Positions 34,416-45,468 of a stretch of DNA of 64,000 nt are shown here, piece by piece. The DNA is from Siphonodentalium dalli. Lineage: Eukaryota; Mollusca; Scaphopoda; Gadilida; Siphonodentaliidae. How positions within the stretch are numbered: the stretch's first letter is position 1; each line of letters begins with the position of its first letter. The stretch lies in the NCBI GenBank assembly GCA_032622095.1, contig CP136065.1, positions 152,525,577-152,589,576 of the forward strand, written 5' to 3'. The position numbers were made by a program, and so were the translations under genes. The notes beneath the pieces are model-generated. The model had not been told where the DNA came from and did no database searches. It saw nothing but the letters and a program-made list of their open reading frames with translations.

Positions 34416-34726
34416 GGTACAAAAAGTGATAAATTTCCAATTTGGTCAGCCTGGGTTGCTACTATCTTCAAAATATGACAATGTCAGGTTGAATGACGCC
34501 TTTATTATGCATGCGCCTCAAATTTTATACCAGTTGGAACGTCAGGGTGAAATAAAGATTAAATTTGACCGCCATCTTGGATTTATACTGGAAACAAGGG
34601 TTAATATTGATCAGAAACCTGTTTCTAGTTCACTTTCTGAAAGAGCACACATAATTTGGCAAAATATAAAAAATGGCACTTTTGGCCAGTCCGTTCCAAA
34701 AAAAACGCTAAGTCACTACACTATTA

Positions 34727-35055
34727 GGTACATTATGGTTTAGATGGGTTTCGGTAAAACATACAATATCATAATCATATACATGTTCAGTAATCTTGGA
34801 AATTTTATTCCTCAGACTTCTAATATTGTAATGAAAGATCGAAATAACTTCCTTTTCCGGTTGAATTTCAATGTCATTTGATAATTTGATGAGACTTAAT
34901 GATATGAACAACATTAAAACACCTAGATTTCGGCACCGAATGGAAGAAAAATTTAGCCACTGACTCTTGTTATTTGAGAAGATTCTTCCCTTACACCTGC
35001 GATGGTTGAAGTATCCAATGACTACTCTATACTGAACGATATCTATACGTGACAT
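34727..35055 (-). pseudogene. Old LINE, piece 1: leader and start of the endonuclease
   Basis: On the minus strand an open frame begins near 35,055. After a variable lead it reads EKEVISIFHYNIRSLRNKIS and YDIVCFTETHLNHNVPN, the N-terminal metal-binding and active-site segments of a LINE endonuclease (N, E residues). It is cut at 34,727 by the Academ-like element. The true 5' end of the LINE is not clear: the 1.87-kb repeat array begins 108 bp further on, and no duplicate of the 3' flank at 10,740 was found here. Confidence 0.75.
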
Positions 35056-35162
35056 CTTTAGTTATATCAGTTGCAGTGCATAGAGCAGTCATGGCTGTAG
35101 TATCATTCGAAGCAAGCGCGGAAAGAGAAAGCTGGACGATGTGTGGACTTAATGGGGGACAA

Positions 35163-38100
35163 GCACAACACATACTGGTAACACAAACACAGAAAATACA
35201 TATAAACACACAAATAATTATTATGATAGCAGTGATGCTAAAGTTGGAAATTTGAGCCATGATATCATTTGACATCACTCGGGTAGGTGTAAACAATAAC
35301 ACGGTCGGAAACCCAAACAGAATGGGCACATGACAATTCAAATAAGAAAAAAACATACAATATAGACATAATGTAATCAACATCTTTTAACGCCGAAAGA
35401 TTGAACACTATGTTTTCCAAAGTTGTCAAGCTGTGGTGTCATTCTTCGAAGGAGCTTTAGTTGACATTATTAACAAGTCATATAGGCGATGATGGCTTAT
35501 AACAGATGGTTCACATAGGATGCGTTTGATACAATCATCGTACATGTATATCTAAAAAAATAAATTCCTTTGGAAATTTTTGGAATTGTTACAAAGTATT
35601 TAACTTGACTGTAGAACAAATGCTAATTTAATAGAGTTATCTCCCTAATAGAATGGCGCGAAATTGATTTCATTTTTTTCCGTAGTTTTGTAGTGATATA
35701 AATATACGGTATGTCGTTACTAGTAAATGCAAAAATAAATCCCACATATATTCTCAAGGGTATGCGTTTCAGAAACATGTTATAAGAAGATGTAATGTCC
35801 ATAACTACGATGGACAGGGAATGAGTTGGGGGCCGCATGAGCAGTTTGTACTGGTCAGAAATATCTTGTTGTTGGACACAAGGGGCAAACGGAGAAAGAA
35901 ACCTGTTTAGAATGAGGTTGTTGTAATCAGAGCAATCATCGCCAAGTGGGACTAGAGTACAATAACACAAATCTCGATTTACAACATGTTTACATGCTAG
36001 CCTGTGCTGGGCATGGGTGAGATATCTCGTGATTGTCCATTTGTGACAAATATTTTGTTTTTTTTGGGTCGTCGAGTCATTACCAAGTATTCAGAATTTA
36101 TGTGCTATTTAACTCGGACAAACGGAAATATGCAAATATAAAACTTCTCATGAAGATATTCTAAGGAAAAGTATTTTTGTATGGAGATGTTTTAGTGATT
36201 AAAGTTGCACACATTTTAACCATACATTGACTTGGCATGTTTACTTGGTGGATGGTGGTTAGGCCATACATGTGAGTATTTTAAGGTTTAACCAAACCAG
36301 TCAATTTTTCTGGAAAGGTAAAAAACCTTGAAATTTTGATATTTTACTGCATGTAGTTCATAAATAGATAAATGGTTCAATATGTAGATGGGAGTGAACT
36401 GTGGCCACTAATATAATGCGATTGAATGAAAATGTCGTGAAAAGGCCAAAAAAAGAAGTCTTTGTGTATATTTTTCCACAGATTTCTGATGCACGCCAAC
36501 GCACGTATCAATGTTGACACAAATCCCCACTTACCAAAAAAGCCTAGACTTGACCGATAAGTTAAGGGTGCAGACTATATTGGGACGTTTTGACACTCTT
36601 CGCTTCCGAGAAGGGTATAAATCAGGTGTAAATGTTGCAGATATTCAACTAACTTTTCCTGCCATTTTGGAAGCGACCTTGACCCTATAGCAGTATATGA
36701 ATATTCATCGAAAAATAGTCGTTCACCGTGATCTGAACTCAAATAAAAGTTGAAACAATAATTTAAGTCTATAGAAATCAATTCTAAGGCTCATGCGTGT
36801 GTGATCCATTGGTAGATCTCAATTATTTGTTCGTGCAAAAATACGAAAAATAGCCAAGTTCCAAATCCTTCGCGAAATTCAACCAACCAAATTCATCCGC
36901 CCACGAGGTACATGTTTGAAGTCTGCGAATATGTCTTATTAAAGTATGTAATTGTAATATTGGAGTTATATGGATACTGTTAAGTAAATTATTAATATAA
37001 AAGGTTCAAGAACTGCTGAGTATTGATCGGGCACAACACATACTGGTAACACAAACACAGAAAATACATATAAACACACAAATAATTATCATGATAGCAG
37101 TGATGCTAAAGTTGGAAATTTGAGCCATGATATCATTTGACATCACTCGGGTAGGTGTAAACAATAACACGGTCGGAAACCCAAACAGAATGGGCACATG
37201 ACAATTCAAATAAGAAAAAAACATACAATATAGACATAATGTAATCAACATCTTTTAACGCCGAAAGATTGAACACTATGTTTTCCAAAGTTGTCAAGCT
37301 GTGGTGTCATTCTTCGAAGGAGCTTTAGTTGACATTATTAACAAGTCATATAGGCGATGATGGCTTATAACAGATGGTTCACATAGGATGCGTTTGATAC
37401 AATCATCGTACATGTATATCTAAAAAAATAAATTCCTTTGGAAATTTTTGGAATTGTTACAAAGTATTTAACTTGACTGTAGAACAAATGCTAATTTAAT
37501 AGAGTTATCTCCCTAATAGAATGGCGCGAAATTGATTTCATTTTTTTCCGTAGTTTTGTAGTGATATAAATATACGGTATGTCGTTACTAGTAAATGCAA
37601 AAATAAATCCCACATATATTCTCAAGGGTATGCGTTTCAGAAACATGTTATAAGAAGATGTAATGTCCATAACTACGATGGACAGGGAATGAGTTGGGGG
37701 CCGCATGAGCAGTTTGTACTGGTCAGAAATATCTTGTTGTTGGACACAAGGGGCAAACGGAGAAAGAAACCTGTTTAGAATGAGGTTGTTGTAATCAGAG
37801 CAATCATCGCCAAGTGGGACTAGAGTACAATAACACAAATCTCGATTTACAACATGTTTACATGCTAGCCTGTGCTGGGCATGGGTGAGATATCTCGTGA
37901 TTGTCCATTTGTGACAAATATTTTGTTTTTTTTGGGTCGTCGAGTCATTACCAAGTATTCAGAATTTATGTGCTATTTAACTCGGACAAACGGAAATATG
38001 CAAATATAAAACTTCTCATGAAGATATTCTAAGGAAAAGTATTTTTGTATGGAGATGTTTTAGTGATTAAAGTTGCACACATTTTAACCATACATTGACT

Positions 38101-41100
38101 TGGCATGTTTACTTGGTGGATGGTGGTTAGGCCATACATGTGAGTATTTTAAGGTTTAACCAAACCAGTCAATTTTTCTGGAAAGGTAAAAAACCTTGAA
38201 ATTTTGATATTTTACTGCATGTAGTTCATAAATAGATAAATGGTTCAATATGTAGATGGGAGTGAACTGTGGCCACTAATATAATGCGATTGAATGAAAA
38301 TGTCGTGAAAAGGCCAAAAAAAGAAGTCTTTGTGTATATTTTTCCACAGATTTCTGATGCACGCCAACGCACGTATCAATGTTGACACAAATCCCCACTT
38401 ACCAAAAAAGCCTAGACTTGACCGATAAGTTAAGGGTGCAGACTATATTGGGACGTTTTGACACTCTTCGCTTCCGAGAATGGTATAAATCAGGTGTAAA
38501 TGTTGCAGATATTCAACTAACTTTTCCTGCCATTTTGGAAGCGACCTTGACCCTATAGCAGTATATGAATATTCATCGAAAAATAGTCGTTCACCGTGAT
38601 CTGAACTCAAATAAAAGTTGAAACAATAATTTAAGTCTATAGAAATCAATTCTAAGGCTCATGCGTGTGTGATCCATTGGTAGATCTCAATTATTTGTTC
38701 GTGCAAAAATACGAAAAATAGCCAAGTTCCAAATCCTTCGCGAAATTCAACCAACCAAATTCATCCGCCCACGAGGTACATGTTTGAAGTCTGCGAATAT
38801 GTCTTATTAAAGTATGTAATTGTAATATTGGAGTTATATGGATACTGTTAAGTAAATTATTAATATAAAAGGTTCAAGAACTGCTGAGTATTGATCGGGC
38901 ACAACACATACTGGTAACACAAACACAGAAAATACATATAAACACACAAATAATTATCATGATAGCAGTGATGCTAAAGTTGGAAATTTGAGCCATGATA
39001 TCATTTGACATCACTCGGGTAGGTGTAAACAATAACACGGTCGGAAACCCAAACAGAATGGGCACATGACAATTCAAATAAGAAAAAAACATACAATATA
39101 GACATAATGTAATAAACATCTTTTAACGCCGAAAGATTGAACACTATGTTTTCCAAAGTTGTCAAGCTGTGGTGTCATTCTTCGAAGGAGCTTTAGTTGA
39201 CATTATTAACAAGTCATATAGGCGATGATGGCTTATAACAGATGGTTCATACAGGATGCGTTTGATACAATCATCGTACATGTATATCTAAAAAAATAAA
39301 TTCCTTTGGAAATTTTTGGAATTGTTACAAAGTATTTAACTTGACTGTAGAACAAATGCTAATTTAATAGAGTTATCTCCCTAATAGAATGGCGCGAAAT
39401 TGATTTCATTTTTTTCCGTAGTTTTGTAGTGATATAAATATGCGGTATGTCGTTACTAGTAAATGCAAAAATAAATCCCACATATATTCTCAAGGGTATG
39501 CGTTTCAGAAACATGTTATAAGAAGATGTAATGTCCATAACTACGATGGACAGGGAATGAGTTGGGGGCCGCATGAGCAGTTTGTACTGGTCAGAAATAT
39601 CTTGTTGTTGGACACAAGGGGCAAACGGAGAAAGAAACCTGTTTAGAATGAGGTTGTTGTAATCAGAGCAATCATCGCCAAGTGGGACTAGAGTACAATA
39701 ACACAAATCTCAATTTACAACATGTTTACATGCTAGCCTGTGCTGGGCATGGGTGAGATATCTCGTGATTGTCCATTTGTGACAAATATTTTGTTTTTTT
39801 TGGGTCGTCGAGTCATTACCAAGTATTCAGAATTTATGTGCTATTTATTTAACTCGGACAAACGGAAATATGCAAATATAAAACTTCTCATGAAGATATT
39901 CTAAGGAAAAGTATTTTTGTATGGAGATGTTTTAGTGATTAAAGTTGCACACATTTTAACCATACATTGACTTGGCATGTTTACTTGGTGGATGGTGGTT
40001 AGGCCATACATGTGAGTATTTTAAGGTTTAACCAAACCAGTCAATTTTTCTGGAAAGGTAAAAAACCTTGAAATTTTGATATTTTACTGCATGTAGTTCA
40101 TAAATAGATAAATGGTTCAATATGTAGATGGGAGTGAACTGTGGCCACTAATATAATGCGATTGAATGAAAATGTCGTGAAAAGGCAAAAAAAGAAGTCT
40201 TTGTGTATATTTTTCCACAGATTTCTGATGCACGCCAACGCACGTATCAATGTTGACACAAATCCCCACTTACCAAAAAAGCCTAGACTTGACCGATAAG
40301 TTAAGGGTGCAGACTATATTGGGACGTTTTGACACTCTTCGCTTCCGAGAAGGGTATAAATCAGGTGTAAATGTTGCAGATATTCAACTAACTTTTCCTG
40401 CCATTTTGGAAGCGACCTTGACCCTATAGCAGTATATGAATATTCATCGAAAAATAGTCGTTCACCGTGATCTGAACTCAAATAAAAGTAGAAACAATAA
40501 TTTAAGTCTATAGAAATCAATTCTAAGGCTCATGTGTGTGTGATCCATTGGTAGATCTCAATTATTTGTTCGTGCAAAAATACGAAAAATAGGCAAGTTC
40601 CAAATCCTTCGCGAAATTCAACCAACCAAATTCATCCGCCCACGAGGTACATGTTTGAAGTCTGCGAATATGTCTTATTAAAGTATGTAATTGTAATATT
40701 GGAGTTATATGGATACTGTTAAGTAAATTATTAATATAAAAGGTTCAAGAACTGCTGAGTATTGATCGGGCACAACACATACTGGTAACACAAACACAGA
40801 AAATACATATAAACACACAAATAATTATCATGATAGCAGTGATGCTAAAGTTGGAAATTTGAGCCATGATATCATTTGACATCACTCGGGTAGGTGTAAA
40901 CAATAACACGGTCGGAAACCCAAACAGAATGGGCACATGACAATTCAAATAAGAAAAAAACATACAATATAGACATAGTGTAATCAACATCTTTTAACGC
41001 CGAAAGATTGAACACTATGTTTTCCAAAGTTGTCAAGCTGTGGTGTCATTCTTCGAAGGAGCTTTAGTTGACATTATTAACAAGTCATATATGCGATGAT

Positions 41101-41892
41101 GGCTTATAACAGATGGTTCACACAGGATGCGTTTGATACAATCATCGTACATGTATATCTAAAAAAATAATTCCTTTGGAAATTTTTGGAATTGTTACAA
41201 AGTATTTAACTTGACTGTAGAACAAATGCTAATTTAATAGAGTTATCTCCCTAATAGAATGGCGCGAATTTTTTTTCATTTTTTTTCCGTAGTTTTGCCG
41301 TGATATAAATATGCGGTATGTCGTTACTAGTAAATGCAAAAATAAATCCCACATATATTCTCAAGGGTATGCGTTTCAGAAACATGTTATAAGAAGATGT
41401 AATGTCCATAACTACGATGGACAGGGAATGAGTTGGGGGCCGCATGAGCAGTTTGTACTGGTCAGAAATATCTTGTTGTTGGACACAAGGGGCAAACGGA
41501 GAAAGAAACCTGTTTAGAATGAGGTTGTTGTAATCAGAGCAATCATCGCCAAGTGGGACTAGAGTACAATAACACAAATTTCGATTTACAACATGTTTAC
41601 ATGCTAACCTGTGCTGGGCATGGGTGAGATATCTCGTGATTGTCCATTTGTGACAAATATTTAGTTTTTTTTGGGGTCGTCGAGTCATTACCAAGTATTC
41701 AGAATTTATGTGCTATTTAACTCGGACAAACGAAAATATGCAAATATAAAACTTCTCATGAAGATATTCTAAGGAAAAGTATTTTTGTATGGAGATGTTT
41801 TAGTGATTAAAGTTGCACACATTTTAACCATACATTGACTTGGCATGTTTACTTGAAGGATGGTGGTTAGGCCATACATGTGAGTATTTTAA
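35163..41892. repeat. Tandem array, 3.6 copies of a 1.87-kb unit
   Basis: The phrase GCACAACACATACTGG starts copies at 35,163, 37,031, 38,899 and 40,770 (spacings 1,868, 1,868 and 1,871). The last copy is cut at 41,892. Only scattered substitutions separate copies (for example C/A at 39,114), with the last copy slightly more changed. Each full unit holds three minus-strand ORFs at fixed places: one of 81 aa with a strong hydrophobic helix (SITAIMIIICVFICIFCVCV), one of 115 aa (CYCTLVPLGDDCSDYNNLIL...) and one of 68 aa (DHGERLFFDEYSYTAIGSRS). The last truncated copy extends the 115-aa frame upstream to 147 aa. I recognise none of them. High identity means frame conservation is no evidence for coding. 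Confidence 0.92.
35623..35970 (-). CDS. Unrecognised 115-aa ORF of the 1.87-kb unit (copies at 37,491, 39,359 and 41,251)
   Basis: Present in all four copies of the tandem unit. The protein has a Cys/Asp-containing start (CYCTLVPLGDDCSDYNN), a middle LSPFAPCVQQQDISDQYKLL, and a C-terminal part SYNMFLKRIPLRIYVGFIFA ending in a basic tail (TKLRKKMKSISRHS). In the fourth copy a small indel upstream extends the frame through ICHKWTITRYLTHAQHRLAC, and the C-terminus is changed by an indel. Composition is protein-like, with no repeats. The start is not certain, because no good upstream signal separates a methionine start from an exon continuing upstream. I find no family. It may be a genuine exon amplified with its unit, or chance. 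Confidence 0.3.
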   Translation of the reverse strand: MCYCTLVPLGDDCSDYNNLILNRFLSPFAPCVQQQDISDQYKLLMRPPTHSLSIVVMDITSSYNMFLKRIPLRIYVGFIFAFTSNDIPYIYITTKLRKKMKSISRHSIREITLLN

Positions 41893-41989
41893 TGTTAAAT
41901 GTTTTACCCCACTTCTCCGTGATGAACATTTGTGGAATTAGACTCGACGAGTTCCATTATCGGGGTTATATTCTAGGGACCTTAAGAAA

Positions 41990-44900
41990 TGTAAATATTG
42001 TTTTGGCTAATATGTAAAATAAAGGTTAAATTGAATCTCGGGTTTCAATATAGCCATTGTGTGCATACATTTAAAGTGAGACACCACACTCCAAAATATT
42101 TCAAAGATTTTGAATTTAAAGTGAGACACTTCATGGTGATACCATTTGAATAATTTTCAATATAGCCATTGTGTGCATAAGTTTAAAGTGGGACACTACA
42201 CTCCAAAATATTTCAAAAATATTTCAAAAGTTTTAAATTTAAAGTCTGACACTTCACACAAAATAAGTTATGGTTATACCATTTGAATAATTTTCAATAT
42301 AGCCATTGTGTGCATAAATTTAAAGTGAGACACTACACATATTGACTTTAAAGTGATGTTCAATTTTCTACCAAAATAACATTTACTCAAGAAATCTAAT
42401 TCTGAATAAGATGCATCTAGGAATATATTCAGGCCTTAGGCTTAAAGTGAGACACTTCATGGTTATACCGTTTGAATAATTTTCAATATAGCCATTGTGT
42501 GGATAAATTTAAAGTGAGACACTACACTCCAAAATATTGCAAAAGTTTTGAATTTAAAGTGAGACACTTCACACAATATAAGTTATGGTTATACCATTAG
42601 AATAATTTGCAATATAGCCATTGTGAGCATAAATTTAAATTGAGACACTACACTCCAAAATATTTCAAAATATTTCAAAAGTTTTGAATTTAAAGTGAGA
42701 CACTTCATGGTCATTCAATTATAATAATTTTCAATATAGATATTGTGAGCATAAGTTTAAAGTGAGAACCACACTCCAAAATATTTCAAAACATTTAAAA
42801 AGTTTTGAATTCAAAGTAAGACACTTCATGGTTATACCATTTGAATAATTTTCAATATAGCTATTCTGTGCATAAAATTAAAGTGAGACACTACACTCCA
42901 AAATATTTCAAAACATTTCAAAAGTTTTTAATTTAAAGTGAGACACTTCGCACAAAATAAATGTATTCAGGCCTTAGGTTGGATTCATGCATATAAGTAA
43001 GGGAAAATGTGTCCAAAATATTTCAAAAAGTTTTGAATTTAAAGTGAGTTATGATTTTACAATTTTGAATACTTTTCAATGTATGTATCGTTATGAAGCT
43101 TTATGAGATAATTAATTATGGCTAAATATTTGTAAACTTGTTTAAAGCGGTGTTCAAGTTTCTATCAAGATAGAAAACAAAATGTGTTTTCATTAAATTT
43201 GGTCCTGTTTGGCATGCATCCAGGAATTATAAGTAAGTTTACTCCCAGGATGCATGCCCTGCAGGACTCATGGCTTGTATAACATTATGTGCAGAGATGC
43301 AAAGTCTGATTGATCATTAAGCAGTTGATGTGAAGATAAACAGTGAATGTGGGAGAAAATATCTCACGTATATATTTGAACTATGATATGAAGATAAATA
43401 CACAATTGGGCATTATGTGTACACTATATAAAACAAAACTAATTGAATTCACAAAAATGAATTCACAATTATTCACTCTGTGTGACACATGTTTTCTATA
43501 ATCTTTCATATTAATATGTGTGGAATTCTATATTCATGAGTAAGTTAAATATATATACAGCACATGCAGATACCTCACACATTGAAAACATATGCTTCCC
43601 TTCAAGACTAAAGTTTAAAGTGAGACACTACACTCCAAAATATTTCAAAATATTTCTAAAGTTTTGAACTTAAAGTGAGACACTTCATGGTTATACCATT
43701 TGAATAATTTTCAATATAGACATTGTGAGCATAAGTTTAAAGTGAGGCACTACACTCCAAAATATTTCAAAAGTTCTGAATTTAAAGTCAGACACTTCAC
43801 ACAAAATAAGTTATGGTTATACAATTTGAATAATTTTCAATTTAGCCATTGTGTGCATAAATTTAAAGTCAGACACTACACAAAATGAGTTATGATTTTA
43901 CAATTTGAATATTTTTCAATGTATGTATCATTATGAAGCATTATGACATAATTAATTATGGCTAAATATTTGTAAACTTTTTTTAAAGCGGTGTTCAAAT
44001 TTCTATCAAGATCAAAAAAATGTGTTTTCATTAAGTTTTGTCCTGTTTGGCATGTATCCATGAAATATATTTAGGTTTACTCCCATGATTCATGCCCTGC
44101 AGGACTCATGGCTTGTGTAACATTTTGTGCAGAGATGCAAAGTCTGGTTGATCATTAGGCAGTTGATGTGAAGATAAACAGTGAATGTGGGAGAAAATAT
44201 CTCACTTATATATTTGAACTATGATATGAAGATAAATACACAATTGGGCATTATGTGTACACTATATAAAACAAAACTAATTGAATTCACAAAAATGAAT
44301 TCACAATTATTCACTCTGTGTGACACATGTTTTCTATAATCTTTCATATTAATATGTGTGGAATTCTATATTCATGAGAAAGTTAAATATATATACAGCA
44401 CATGCAGATACCTCACACATTGAAAACATATGCTCCCATTCAAGACTAAAGTTTAAAGTGAGACACTACACTCCAAAATATTTCTAAAGTTTTGAATTTA
44501 AAGTGAGACACTTCATGGTTATACCATTTGAATAATTTTTAATATAGACATTGTGAGCATAAGTTTAAAGTGAGGCACTACACTCCAAAATATTTCAAAA
44601 TATTTCAAAAGTTCTGAATTTAAAGTTAGACACTTCACACAAAATAAGTTATGGTTATACAATTTGAATAATTTTCAATTTAGCCATTGTGTGCATACAT
44701 TTAAAGTGAGACACTACACAAAATGAGTTATGATTTTACAATTTGAATATTTTTCAATGTATGTATCATTATGAAGCATTATGACATAATTAATTATGGC
44801 TAAATATTTGTAAACTTTTTTAAAGCGGTGTTCAAATTTCTATCAAGATCAAAAAAAATTGTTTTCATTAAGTTTGGTCCTGTTTTATTTGGCATGTATC

Positions 44901-45465
44901 CAAGAAATATATTTAGGTTTACTCCCATGATTCATGCCCTGCAGGACTCATGGCTTGTGTAACATTTGGTTGATCATTAGGCAGTTGATGTGAAGATAAA
45001 CAGTGAATGTGGGAGAAATATCCCACTTATATATTTGAACTATTGGAAGTAAAAATAAATACACAATTGGGCATTCTGTGTACACTATATAAAATAAAGC
45101 TAATTGAATTCACAAAAATGAATTCACAATTATTTACTCAGTGTGACACATGTTTTCTATAAACTTTCACATTAATATGTGTGGAATTCTATATTTATGA
45201 GTAAGTTAAATATATATATACAGCACTTTCAGATACCTCACACATTGAAATGTATGCTTCCCTTCAAGACTAAAGTTTAAAGTGAGACACTACACTCCAA
45301 ATTATTTCAAAACATTTAAAAAAAATTGAATTTAAAGTGAAACAATTCATGGTTATACCATTTGAAAAATTCTCAATAAAGACATTGTGAGCATAAGTTT
45401 AAAGTGAGACACTACACTCCAAAATATTTCAAAACATAGACACTTCATGGTTATACCATTTGAAT
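41990..45465. repeat. Two-level tandem repeats (~130-bp units inside ~830-bp units)
   Basis: Short units alternate AAAGTGAGACACTACACTCC AAAATATTTCAAAA and GAATTTAAAGTGAGACACTT CATGGTTATACCATTTGAAT with TTTTCAATATAGCCATTGTG. About thirteen copies are spread over the region. Superimposed is a long unit seen three times, whose landmark TTATGATTTTACAATTTTGAAT falls near 43,066, 43,889 and 44,726 (spacings ~823 and ~837). The long unit carries GTGTGACACATGTTTTCTAT, CATGCCCTGCAGGACTCATG and ACATATGCTCCC/TTCC. Small ORFs in it are shadows of the repeat. Confidence 0.85.
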
Positions 45466-45468
45466 AAC

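Larger units (their letters stand above)
29698..34723. mobile_element. 5-kb near-palindromic DNA transposon, probably Academ-like, TSD TTA
   Basis: Perfect 18-bp ends TAGTGTAGTGACTTAGCG (left) and the complement (right) are flanked by TTA at 29,695-29,697 and 34,724-34,726. Excising it joins the LINE endonuclease in frame (HNVPN|GKIALPN). The inverted arms extend far beyond the ends: about 29,698-31,490 matches 32,930-34,723, and a second paired block (31.5-32.4 kb against 32.75-32.9 kb) continues to a loop near 32,400-32,750. Both arms encode broken copies of the same protein, so this is two head-to-head copies of one element. The protein has XPG-nuclease-like acidic motifs and a Cys-rich CXC region. 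Academ transposons are described as encoding an XPG-like nuclease and a Cys zinc finger and making 3-4-bp duplications, which fits. The superfamily call is inference. Confidence 0.75.

Noticed and set aside
36575-36781. 68-aa ORF of the 1.87-kb unit as a spliced exon ending at TTTTTTG|GTAAGT
   Set aside because: A stop codon lies well before the donor in the only good frame, and copies are too similar to test for selection.
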